Assembly: GCA_965603295.1 (NCBI GenBank)
Contig: CBFDCL010000083.1
Location: 1 to 9,355 of the forward strand
DNA from: JAFGWO01 sp965603295
GTDB lineage: Bacteria > BMS3Abin14
Direction: 5' to 3'
DNA: 9,355 nt
Part shown: positions 1-5,668 of the stretch, piece after piece
Layout: each line of letters opens with the position of its first letter
How positions within the stretch are numbered: the stretch's first letter is position 1
The notes under the pieces: model-generated
Told to the model about the DNA's origin: nothing
The model's database searches: none
The model's input: only the letters and a program-made list of their open reading frames with translations
Translations under genes and position numbers: made by a program

Positions 1-623
1 TCCTCGCTGAAAAGGGTTCGTATCGTCCTCTCGTTTTCTCCGGGGTAAGCGAGAATGGCGGCAATGTGGTCCCGATCCATATTTCCGGTGAATATTCTGA
101 AATTCCCCCGGGTGATTCGGGAGAGCTCTTTTTCAAGCAGGGGCAGGACGGCGATGCGTTTGCGCTCCAGGATAATCCCCATGAGCTCCAGATGATGCAA
201 ATTTACAGCGTCTTCGAGAAGGGGGAAGAGTGCCCCGAGGACCCTTTCGTATCTCTGCAGAAGGGTCAGTTCGTTTTTCAGCTCGAGGATGCTCGAGTAA
301 GGATTCGTTATCTGTTCTTCGGCCTGGCTCACGACCTCTTCAATGTCGTGGCGGGAGATGTTGTGGTTAAAAAGCCAGGCAGGGGCAGGGTAGGGATCCG
401 GGTTTTTTTTCAGGGCTACAAGAAGTCGGGAAACCCTTTCCAGCAGGGGGTTGATGCTCTTTTTCAGGCTGACCTGTTTATCCGCGTCACCGGGGGTGTG
501 GTTGAATTTTAGCCGTTCGTCCTTTATGGGGAACGGTTCCAGGTGGACAACTCCCAGGGAATGAAGCAGGTCCAGGACCCCCATCAGAAGCCTTCTCGGT
601 CCCAAAAAGGTGACCTTGGCCAT
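1..623 (-). CDS. atpI: V/A-type ATP synthase subunit I, N-terminal part (runs off window)
   Basis: Subunit I (the 'a' subunit equivalent) is the membrane stator of V/A-type ATPases: its cytoplasmic N-terminal half holds the peripheral stalks and its membrane half forms the ion half-channels. Only the first 207 codons are visible, so this is cytoplasmic domain only. The N-terminus reads MAKVTFLGPRRLLMGVLDLL followed by HSLGVVHLEPF, which is the family's typical opening (a strand, a helix, then 'hxLGvvHi'). The remainder is charged and helical, as expected, with no membrane segment before the cut. The start ATG lies 8 nt after the stop of the upstream stalk gene, so the two are surely co-transcribed; the ribosome site is weak, which suggests translational coupling. 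Order stalk subunit then I is the same as at the head of the Thermus V/A-ATPase operon (known), so the remaining subunits are expected beyond the left edge. Family assignment is by sequence pattern; ion specificity (H+ or Na+) cannot be told from this part. Confidence 0.88.
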   Translation of the reverse strand, partial: MAKVTFLGPRRLLMGVLDLLHSLGVVHLEPFPIKDERLKFNHTPGDADKQVSLKKSINPLLERVSRLLVALKKNPDPYPAPAWLFNHNISRHDIEEVVSQAEEQITNPYSSILELKNELTLLQRYERVLGALFPLLEDAVNLHHLELMGIILERKRIAVLPLLEKELSRITRGNFRIFTGNMDRDHIAAILAYPGENERTIRTLFSE

Positions 624-631
624 GGGAGTGA

Positions 632-982
632 TCATTCGGTCCCCATCAACAGGTGGTCCAGGATCTTTCCCGTAACCGAGGATCTAATTTCCTCGAGGAT
701 ATTCTTTTCCCGCTCCAGCCTGCCCGACGCTTCCGCCAGGATACCGGCCGCTTCCTCTTCGGCCCGGGAGATAAGCGCCTTTTGCTCGTCGGCTGTTTCC
801 TCCTGACTCTCCCGAAGGATCTGTTCCCTTTGCTGCTTAACCTGTTCCCGCGCCTCTTCGAGGATCCTGTCCGCTTCTTCCCGGCTCTTTGTCAGAAAAA
901 GATCGATTTTTTCCTCGGCCCGGTGGACCTCGTCGAAAAATACCTGTTCCTCTTCCGCCGCGCCGGATTTGCCGCGTTTCAT
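632..982 (-). CDS. V/A-type ATPase peripheral-stalk subunit (G/H-like coiled coil)
   Basis: A 116-residue, highly charged, almost wholly helical protein. Residues of about 15 to 100 form one long coiled coil rich in Glu, Arg, Lys, Gln and Ala (for example EEADRILEEAREQVKQQREQ), ending in a short hydrophobic tail (VTGKILDHLLMG). This is the build of the peripheral-stalk subunit called AhaH in archaea and AtpG in Thermus, which pairs with subunit E and ties the catalytic head to subunit I. The frame stays open upstream to an ATG at 1012, but I chose the ATG at 982: it has an excellent ribosome site (GGAGGAGG, 990-997, 7 nt away), and the 1012 codon would lie almost on the transcription start predicted from the sigma-54 promoter. 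It is the first gene of the operon and is followed 8 nt later by subunit I. Coiled coils resemble one another, so context carries much of this call. Confidence 0.8.
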   Translation of the reverse strand: MKRGKSGAAEEEQVFFDEVHRAEEKIDLFLTKSREEADRILEEAREQVKQQREQILRESQEETADEQKALISRAEEEAAGILAEASGRLEREKNILEEIRSSVTGKILDHLLMGTE

Positions 983-989
983 CGGGATT

Positions 990-997
990 CCTCCTCC
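990..997 (-). promoter_or_regulatory. Ribosome binding site deciding the stalk-subunit start
   Basis: GGAGGAGG on the minus strand, 7 nt before the ATG at 982. It is the strongest Shine-Dalgarno site in the window and is what favours the 982 start over the in-frame ATG at 1012, which has no such site. Confidence 0.8.
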
Positions 998-1021
998 GGT
1001 CAGATGACCCACTCGAAGTTC

Positions 1022-1037
1022 AGCAAAAAGTCTGCCA
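1022..1037 (-). promoter_or_regulatory. Sigma-54 (-24/-12) promoter of the V/A-ATPase operon
   Basis: On the minus strand the sequence is TGGCAGACTTTTTGCT. It fits the sigma-54 consensus TGGCAC-N5-TTGCW, with one mismatch in the -24 box, and the GG and GC pairs are exactly 12 positions apart, as that promoter class requires. The -12 GC lies at 1023-1024, so transcription should start near 1011, some 15 nt before the ribosome site. It sits in the spacer between a sigma-54-dependent activator gene and the ATPase genes, which strengthens the call. No competing sigma-70 promoter stood out in this spacer. Activity is inferred, not shown. Confidence 0.68.
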
Positions 1038-1134
1038 CCGGGAATGTTATTTCGAGAGGGATTGGAAGTGCCTGTTTTTACGGGATTTGCGGGATATCTG
1101 ATCTGCAGTGACAGGAACGGAAGTTTAAATCTGG

Positions 1135-1145
1135 CGCATTTTGCG
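1135..1145. promoter_or_regulatory. Candidate upstream activator site (short palindrome)
   Basis: CGCATTTTGCG, a perfect 4-bp-arm palindrome with a 3-nt centre, about 100 bp upstream of the -24 box of the sigma-54 promoter. Enhancer sites for Fis-type HTH activators are usually palindromes 80-150 bp upstream. The arms are short and the site could be chance; there is no second copy in the spacer. Confidence 0.2.
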
Positions 1146-1177
1146 ACGAAAAAATCCCCGGATAGGCGCAGGATGAA

Positions 1178-2539
1178 TCACTTGTTCAGGTGGAAAGGAG
1201 GTTTAAGATTCAGGGTTTTTATTTTTCTCCATATCGTGGATTTGTCGATCCCCAGCTCCCTTGCGGCGGCGGAATGGTTCCATCCGTTGCGTACCAGGGC
1301 ATCGTGGATGGCCTTTGCTTCGATCTGGGCCAGGGTTCTGCCGGCCAGGGTTGTCTGCACTTCGTCGTCTTTGCAGAGGAACGAATCGGGCAGGTGTTGG
1401 CACAGGATGAGGTCTTTTTCGCAAAGGACGAAAGCGTGTTCGATCACGTTCTCGAGCTCACGGATATTGCCTGGCCAGTCATGGCTCATGAACGCCTCGA
1501 TAGTTCGGGGGGACAATCCCGAGATGTCCTTTTTCCTTATGAAGTTCATCCTGTCCATAAAGCTCTCGGCAATAAGAAGGATATCCTCCTTCCGCTCCCG
1601 CAGGGGGGGAAGGGTTATCCCCACAACGTTGATGCGATAATATAGATCCTGCCTGAAACGGCCTTCCTTGACCTCATCGGAAAGGTTCTTGTTGGTGGCG
1701 GAAATGATACGAACGTCGGTCTTGACGGTTTGTGTTGAGCCCAGGGGCTGGAAGCTCTTCTCCTGGAGGACCCGCAGGAGGCGTACCTGAAGGGCGGGGC
1801 TCACATCTCCGATCTCGTCCAAGAATATAGTGCCTTTATGAGCCTGGGCGAACCGCCCGGGTTTATCCTTCCTGGCATCGGTGAAGGCTCCCGCAACGTA
1901 TCCAAAAAGTTCGGATTCGAGCAGCGTATCGGGAATGGCCCCGCAGTTAACCGCTACCATGGGCCCATCTTTTCTCGGGCTGATGCTGTGAATGGCTTTC
2001 GCGATCAGGTCCTTTCCTGTCCCGCTTTCCCCATCTATCAGCACCGTGCTGTCGCTTTCCGCGATCCGCGGCAGGATAGCGATGATTTCCTTCATCCTTT
2101 TGCTTCGCGCAATAATGTCCTGGAAGGAGGTGACGCCCTGGACCTTTCTGTGCAGCTCTTCTATCAGAGCCAGGTTTCGGAAAGTCTCGATTCCCCCGAT
2201 GACCGAACCGGATTTATCCTTCAGTGGAGAAGCCGAAATGCTTATGGAAACCTTTTCCCCGTTTACATCCGTAATGGAGACAGGGTATCTGATAAAGGGC
2301 TGGTCTTCCCGGATAGCCTTTTTCAGAGCACAATCGGATTTGCAGATATCCGCCCTGAGTACCTCGAAACAGTGTTTTCCCATGGCCTCGGCGGCACGAA
2401 AGCCGGTGGCCTTTTCCGCCCCGCGGTTAAAGGAGGTAATCCTGTATTCTTTGTCAACGGTGAGGATCCCGTCGGCGGCGGAATTGAAGATAGCCTCCAG
2501 AATTCCGGAATCATCAGGCTGTATAACCTTCATGAACAC
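1178..2539 (-). CDS. Sigma-54-dependent transcriptional activator (PAS, AAA+, Fis HTH)
   Basis: A bacterial enhancer-binding protein that uses ATP hydrolysis to open sigma-54 RNA polymerase complexes. Residues of about 13 to 122 are a PAS sensor (ILTVDKEYRITSFNRGAEKATG) carrying three cysteines, C57, C66 and C70, in an HC-x8-C-x3-C pattern that may bind a metal or sense redox state. The central AAA+ domain has Walker A GESGTGKD (170-177), the sigma-54-contacting loop as GAFTDA (217-222; the usual form is GAFTGA), and Walker B FLDEIGD with D241 and E242. The C-terminus (about 402-453) is a Fis-type helix-turn-helix, AAARELGIDKSTIWRKIK. There is no receiver domain, so control is by ligand rather than phosphotransfer. 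I chose the GTG at 2539 because AGGAGG lies 9 nt upstream; an ATG at 2533 is possible, while the TTG at 2557 overlaps the ribosome site and is unlikely. The next gene downstream has a sigma-54 promoter, so the ATPase operon is the likely target. Confidence 0.93.
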   Translation of the reverse strand: MFMKVIQPDDSGILEAIFNSAADGILTVDKEYRITSFNRGAEKATGFRAAEAMGKHCFEVLRADICKSDCALKKAIREDQPFIRYPVSITDVNGEKVSISISASPLKDKSGSVIGGIETFRNLALIEELHRKVQGVTSFQDIIARSKRMKEIIAILPRIAESDSTVLIDGESGTGKDLIAKAIHSISPRKDGPMVAVNCGAIPDTLLESELFGYVAGAFTDARKDKPGRFAQAHKGTIFLDEIGDVSPALQVRLLRVLQEKSFQPLGSTQTVKTDVRIISATNKNLSDEVKEGRFRQDLYYRINVVGITLPPLRERKEDILLIAESFMDRMNFIRKKDISGLSPRTIEAFMSHDWPGNIRELENVIEHAFVLCEKDLILCQHLPDSFLCKDDEVQTTLAGRTLAQIEAKAIHDALVRNGWNHSAAARELGIDKSTIWRKIKTLNLKPPFHLNK

Positions 2540-2642
2540 GGCGAAAAACCTCCTCAAACACTGTAGCTAATCACCTTTCTACAATACTAAGGATAGTGCA
2601 CGATTCCATGGGTGTCTATTGCGTCCTGCAACAAAACCGTTC

Positions 2643-2658
2643 ACGAAACCGTTTTCGT
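2643..2658. repeat. Inverted repeat, possible operator
   Basis: ACGAAA (2643-2648), 4-nt centre, TTTCGT (2653-2658), about 100 bp upstream of the activator start. It lies among three ACCGT direct repeats spaced 12 and 15 bp. Its position suits autoregulation of the activator, but no binding protein can be named. Confidence 0.3.
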
Positions 2659-2774
2659 AAAAACCGTAAACACTGCTGATTGCCGTGGTTCCTTCGGCTG
2701 GTATCTCTACAACCCTTCGATATCGTTGAAGGAACAATCCCTGCCCGGACCAGAAAAATGCGCCTGGTTTCCTT

Positions 2775-2790
2775 TGGAATAGTATATGCA
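2775..2790 (+). promoter_or_regulatory. Weak candidate sigma-54 promoter for the acetyltransferase
   Basis: TGGAATAGTATATGCA keeps the invariant GG (2776-2777) and GC (2788-2789) at the correct 12-position distance, and the TGCA of the -12 box, but the -24 box matches only partly. A start near 2801 would give a leader of about 75 nt. Adenine-rich sequence follows. It would place the acetyltransferase under the divergent activator too, but the match is much poorer than the one at 1022-1037. Confidence 0.3.
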
Positions 2791-2876
2791 AAAAAATTGC
2801 GAAGGATGTTAATCGCCTGACCACACACCCGGGAGTTGATCACCGTGAGGTCTATTAATGGAAAAAGGGGAACGAA

Positions 2877-3485
2877 ATGAACCCTGAAGGTTATCCAAGG
2901 AAAATGGCGCTCAGGGACGGCAGGGAGATGATCCTCCGCCCGATGGATCGGGAGGACGCATCCGATCTTCGGAACCTTTTTTGTAACCTTTCCGAAACGG
3001 AAAAACTGTTTGTCAGAGACGATGACATTGACCCTTGCATGGCTGTCCCGTGGCCGAAGGAGTGTGATTATGACAGGGTGCTGCCGATTCTGGCGAAAGC
3101 AGCGGAAAAGGTTGTTGGCCTCGCGACCCTTCATCATTTGAACCAGAGCTGGATTACTCACGTTGGAAGCATACGCGTAACCGTCTCCCCCGAGTGGCGC
3201 AGGGCAGGACTGGGAAGTATTCTGGTAGGAGAACTGTTTCGGCATTCCCTCCAGGCCGGTCTCGAAAAGATCGTTGCGGAAATAGTACAGGAACAGGTTG
3301 ACGTGAGCCTTTTCTACAACAGCCTCGGTTTCCAAACGGAGGCCAACCTCAAAGGCCACTTTCTCGATGAAATGGGCTTGAAGCATGATGTCCTGATAAT
3401 GAGTAACGATTTAAAGCAGCTGTGGAAAATCTGGGTGGAGGATTACAAGAGGGTACACTCCGCGGTCGGGACGGGAGGGCGTTGA
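2877..3485 (+). CDS. GNAT-family N-acetyltransferase
   Basis: A 202-residue acetyltransferase of the GNAT fold, which moves an acetyl group from acetyl-CoA to an amine on a protein or small molecule. The acetyl-CoA pyrophosphate loop is clear: VSPEWRRAGLG with R108, R109, G111 and G113, preceded by the strand IRVTV and followed by the helix ILVGELFRHSL. The fourth GNAT motif appears as SLFYNSLGF near residues 143-151, with the usual Tyr and Gly-Phe. An N-terminal segment resembling LRDGREMILRPMDREDASDL is the typical first strand and helix. The start ATG has AGGGG 6 nt upstream. The substrate cannot be deduced; family members of this length with a following stress-protein gene are sometimes protein (lysine) acetyltransferases, but there is no cyclic-nucleotide or NAD(P)-binding domain fused here. 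The universal stress protein gene lies 186 bp downstream on the same strand. Confidence 0.88.
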   Translation: MNPEGYPRKMALRDGREMILRPMDREDASDLRNLFCNLSETEKLFVRDDDIDPCMAVPWPKECDYDRVLPILAKAAEKVVGLATLHHLNQSWITHVGSIRVTVSPEWRRAGLGSILVGELFRHSLQAGLEKIVAEIVQEQVDVSLFYNSLGFQTEANLKGHFLDEMGLKHDVLIMSNDLKQLWKIWVEDYKRVHSAVGTGGR

Positions 3486-3553
3486 TATTTTCCCGGTGAA
3501 AGGGGGAATTCCAGGCAACTTTAGGCGAAACAGCCCCTTTTGCGGGAGGATGG

Positions 3554-3568
3554 CCGGTCCATGACCGG
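3554..3568. repeat. Small hairpin in the GNAT-USP spacer
   Basis: CCGGTC-CAT-GACCGG, a perfect 6-bp stem with a 3-nt loop. It lacks a T-tract, so it is not an intrinsic terminator. It may be a structured element of the leader of the downstream gene or a processing site; otherwise the 186-bp spacer (3486-3671) shows only the ribosome site of the next gene. Confidence 0.35.
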
Positions 3569-3671
3569 GGGAGACGTTCGACGCTGTGATGATTCATCTG
3601 TTCTTTGACCACGGCCCATAGTGGCACAAGAAGGGAAAATACAGGGACTTTTCCGGAAAGAGGGGTGCCCA

Positions 3672-4139
3672 ATGAAAAGAAAAATACTGGCCCCCGTCGA
3701 TTTGAGTCATCATTCGATAACGGTGCTTAACGCGGCGAAATCCCTCGCGGAAGTCAAGGACGAAATCGTTTTGCTACACGTGGTCCTTGACCCGTCCAGG
3801 TTCGCCGGATTTCATGTTCCTCATCTCTCCACCGAAAACACCCGGGAGGAGCTGATGGAGGATGCCAGAAAGAAGTTGGATCGGTTCTGCGGCCGTTATG
3901 GGTCGGGGGGGTCCTGCCTGCTGGAGTTTGGTGTCCCTTTCAAGGTTATCCTGGATATTGCGAAAAGGGAAAAAGCGGACATCATCGTGATCGGCAAACG
4001 TCAGGGGTCCGGGGCCATGGAGCATCTTTTCGTCCCCGGTACATTGAAACATGTCCTTTTAAAGGCGGAGTGTGATGTTAAGACCGTCCCCCTGCCCATG
4101 GAAAGTGAGGAGGAACTGTTAAACAGGGCGAGGATGTGA
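3672..4139 (+). CDS. Universal stress protein (UspA family)
   Basis: A single-domain universal stress protein of 155 residues, close to the usual 140-160. It opens with the standard beta strand and nucleotide-contacting aspartate (KILAPVDLSHHSITVLNAA, D10), has the second strand IVLLHVV (32-38), the strand DIIVIGK (103-109), and a C-terminal strand CDVKTVPLP. The ATP-binding loop is present but altered: from G108 to G123-T124 it reads with one residue more than the canonical G-x2-G-x9-G-S/T spacing, so nucleotide binding is likely but not certain. The start ATG has AAGAGGGG 6 nt upstream; an in-frame ATG at 3621 has no ribosome site and would add residues not found in the family. These cytosolic proteins bind ATP or AMP, or act as partners under stress. 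It may share regulation with the upstream acetyltransferase, although the spacer allows a separate promoter. Confidence 0.92.
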   Translation: MKRKILAPVDLSHHSITVLNAAKSLAEVKDEIVLLHVVLDPSRFAGFHVPHLSTENTREELMEDARKKLDRFCGRYGSGGSCLLEFGVPFKVILDIAKREKADIIVIGKRQGSGAMEHLFVPGTLKHVLLKAECDVKTVPLPMESEEELLNRARM

Positions 4140-4246
4140 AGGGAAAAGGATGGGCGCAGCAGCTTTACCGGCAGGAGTTTCCGGATTCACATCAAAGAGC
4201 CGGCAGCCCCCATAGAAACGATGGAAGTTGCCGGCGTTAGAGATCT

Positions 4247-4264
4247 CCCGGGGCTGACCCCGGG
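4247..4264. terminator. GC-rich hairpin between convergent genes
   Basis: CCCGGGG-CTGA-CCCCGGG, a perfect 7-bp all-GC stem with a 4-nt loop, lying between the stops of the plus-strand stress-protein gene (4139) and the minus-strand small gene (4272). No T-tract follows on either strand, so it is at best a pause or 3'-end stabilising structure for both transcripts. A second, looser inverted repeat, GCCGGCA at 4199-4205 and TGCCGGC at 4229-4235, lies beside it. Confidence 0.4.
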
Positions 4265-4271
4265 GACGGAT

Positions 4272-4604
4272 CTACGGCCAGAGTTTTTCCCGAAGCACCT
4301 GCTCGAACCGGTCCCCGTCCTCCCCGGTAACGCCAAAGACGTCCCGGAGCAGGGCCTTGTCAAGTTCGACTTTGAGGTCCTCCGCCTTTTCCGGTTCCCA
4401 CTGATGCACGCGCACGGCGTGCTTCTTGACGATGGGGTCTCCCCGGTTTATGGGTTTTAATTTCCTGATCGGGCCTATGTCCTCCTTCGGTTCCGGCAAG
4501 CCTCCCAACTCGCCCTGTTTTAGAAATTCGCTGAACCTCTCTAATGCCGGCTTGTAAGACTCGGTTCCAGGATAAACCTTCACATCGGGATGTAAGAACA
4601 CCAT
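4272..4604 (-). CDS. Hypothetical protein, 110 residues
   Basis: I do not recognise this protein. It has a good ribosome site (AAGGGGG about 7 nt before the ATG at 4604) and codon use like its neighbours, so I take it as a real gene. It is soluble and charged, with no signal peptide, membrane segment or cysteine. The N-terminal strand VFLHPDVKVYPG is followed by a helical part with ALERFSEFLKQGEL, a proline- and lysine-rich middle (EPKEDIGPIRKLKPINRGDP), and a basic-to-acidic C-terminus with VHQWEPEKAEDLKVELDKAL and a closing REKLWP. Upstream on the same strand is the QueG-like gene, but a probable terminator stands between them, so it likely has its own promoter within 4605-4760. It ends 8 bp before the GC-rich hairpin. 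Confidence 0.65.
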   Translation of the reverse strand: MVFLHPDVKVYPGTESYKPALERFSEFLKQGELGGLPEPKEDIGPIRKLKPINRGDPIVKKHAVRVHQWEPEKAEDLKVELDKALLRDVFGVTGEDGDRFEQVLREKLWP

Positions 4605-4646
4605 AATGGCACCCCCTTTCGGCCTTACAGAAAAGATTAGCTCTCG

Positions 4647-4669
4647 AAAAAGAGGACCGCAAGTGTCCT
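4647..4669 (-). terminator. Probable intrinsic terminator of the QueG-like gene
   Basis: On the minus strand AGGAC-ACTTGCG-GTCCT is followed by CTTTTTC. The stem is only 5 bp with a 7-nt loop, but the T-tract is in the right place and the site lies about 90 bp past the stop of the QueG-like gene and before the start of the next gene. Confidence 0.45.
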
Positions 4670-4760
4670 TGAAAAATTGCCTGGCCAGGGGCCGGGAATG
4701 GAAAAGAAGAGCACTGAAAGCAAGGTATACCGGGGCGGGATAACGGCTCTGTTGCGGAAA

Positions 4761-5486
4761 TTACCCGGTGGGGGCGGAGGTTTCCCTTGAGCCAATGTAA
4801 GAGCAGGCGAACTCGCACCGCCTGCAGAAGCGGACTTCCTTGACGGGAGGTTTGCCATCAGCGCCGGGAAGGACAGGGGCCTGTGCGATCTCGCGATCCA
4901 GCCGCTGCTGGCACCGATCCTGGCAGTATCCTTCAACGTTGAGGGCCTTCTGGGGACAGACGGACAGACACGGTCGGGCGCACTCCGAGCACGGGGAAAA
5001 GTCAAGGGCCAGGGAGGGGGCCAGGGGAGCTTCCACCAGGAGGGCCCGAAATCGAATCCGGGGCCCGTAGCCGGGATGGATGAGCAGGTTGTTCATCCCG
5101 ATCACCCCCAGGCCCGCAAGGACGGCCGCTCCCTTGAGGAAAACACCGCCTCTCTCGACGTAATAATGGAGATCGCGCGAGGCGATCCCCTCTTCCTCCA
5201 GCCATCGGCCCAAACGGCCCGACACATCCTGGAGCCGCCGGTTCCCTTCGGAGTTTCCGAGCAGGGCCCCTCGCTTTCTCACGAAATAATCGAGGGTAGG
5301 TTCCTCGGGCGGGTGGCTGAGGGCGATCACTAGAATCCCGTGGTGGTCCCCGATGCCCTGGGGAAGGGGGAACATGCGGTGGGTGGGACCGGCCAGGAGG
5401 TCCGAGGCCGCGCAGACGCCGGCGTCGTCGACCCCCAGTTCCAGGGCCTTTTGGATTACCCGGTCCCTTAGCGTCACCGCATCCAT
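4761..5486 (-). CDS. QueG-like 4Fe-4S double-cluster protein (epoxyqueuosine reductase-like)
   Basis: A 241-residue protein of the QueG-like family, which includes the cobalamin- and Fe-S-dependent epoxyqueuosine reductase of tRNA modification. The block GAAVLAGLGVIGMNNLLIHP near 119-138, followed by GPRIRFRALLVEAPLAP, is the family's signature. Nine C-terminal cysteines can hold two 4Fe-4S clusters: C166, C169, C173 and C177-P (spacing 2, 3, 3, where 2, 2, 3 is usual), then C188, C192, C221, C224 and C228. Compared with true QueG (about 350 residues or more with HEAT-like repeats) it is short and stops soon after the last cysteine, so it belongs to the compact branch found in anaerobes, whose reaction is not established; queuosine synthesis should not be assumed. 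I chose the ATG at 5486, with a modest GGGA upstream; a TTG at 5498 is the alternative. It appears to be transcribed alone. Confidence 0.82.
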   Translation of the reverse strand: MDAVTLRDRVIQKALELGVDDAGVCAASDLLAGPTHRMFPLPQGIGDHHGILVIALSHPPEEPTLDYFVRKRGALLGNSEGNRRLQDVSGRLGRWLEEEGIASRDLHYYVERGGVFLKGAAVLAGLGVIGMNNLLIHPGYGPRIRFRALLVEAPLAPSLALDFSPCSECARPCLSVCPQKALNVEGYCQDRCQQRLDREIAQAPVLPGADGKPPVKEVRFCRRCEFACSYIGSRETSAPTG

Positions 5487-5571
5487 GACATATCCCAAAG
5501 GTCAACGAAGGTACTGCTCTTTTCCATTATTCCGCAGGGGGACCCGGGGGGCAAGGGGGAACCCGATACAA

Positions 5572-5606
5572 GGGAAAAGGAGAAAGGTGAAAGGGAAAAG
5601 GAAAAA
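5572..5606. repeat. Heptamer tandem array, GGGAAAA type (5 copies)
   Basis: Five successive 7-bp units: GGGAAAA, GGAGAAA, GGTGAAA, GGGAAAA, GGAAAAA. All are variants of GGNRAAA, making an unbroken polypurine tract apart from one T. It lies upstream of the QueG-like gene start and immediately before a second heptamer array of different sequence. Confidence 0.8.
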
Positions 5607-5611
5607 GGGTT

Positions 5612-5646
5612 CAGGCACCAGGCACAAAGTGCCAGGTACCAGATAC
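5612..5646. repeat. Heptamer tandem array, CAGGCAC type (5 copies)
   Basis: Five 7-bp units: CAGGCAC, CAGGCAC, AAAGTGC, CAGGTAC, CAGATAC, then a fading CAGGGG. The third unit breaks the pattern and, with the second, makes a small hairpin (GGCAC-AAA-GTGCC). It begins only 5 bp after the preceding array. Confidence 0.75.
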
Positions 5647-5668
5647 CAGGGGCAGTGGAGTGGTGGAA

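Larger units (their letters stand above)
2558..2876. promoter_or_regulatory. Divergent regulatory spacer between activator and acetyltransferase
   Basis: About 320 bp without a convincing gene on either strand. The short frames here lack ribosome sites and resemble nothing. It must hold the promoters of both divergent genes. Near the activator side there are three copies of ACCGT at 2636, 2648 and 2663, and an inverted repeat ACGAAA-CCGT-TTTCGT at 2643-2658 overlapping them, which could be an operator. A possible sigma-54 promoter faces the acetyltransferase at 2775-2790. I could not place a clear sigma-70 promoter for the activator gene. Confidence 0.5.

Noticed and set aside
983..1012. Ten-residue N-terminal extension of the ATPase stalk subunit
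   Set aside because: The upstream ATG lacks a ribosome site and would fall at the predicted transcription start; GGAGGAGG supports 982.
2540..2557. TTG start for the sigma-54 activator
   Set aside because: The codon overlaps the AGGAGG ribosome site itself, which instead serves the GTG at 2539 or the ATG at 2533.
2579..3386. Minus-strand frames across the divergent spacer and the GNAT gene
   Set aside because: Antisense to a clear GNAT gene or within spacer; no ribosome sites, no family-like pattern.
3510..3530. Possible sigma-54 promoter before the stress-protein gene
   Set aside because: The GG and GC pairs are one base too close together, which that promoter class does not tolerate.
5537..5574. 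G-quadruplex in the G-rich stretch upstream of the QueG-like gene
   Set aside because: Only three good G-runs lie close together; the fourth needs a 12-nt loop, so a stable four-run quadruplex is doubtful.
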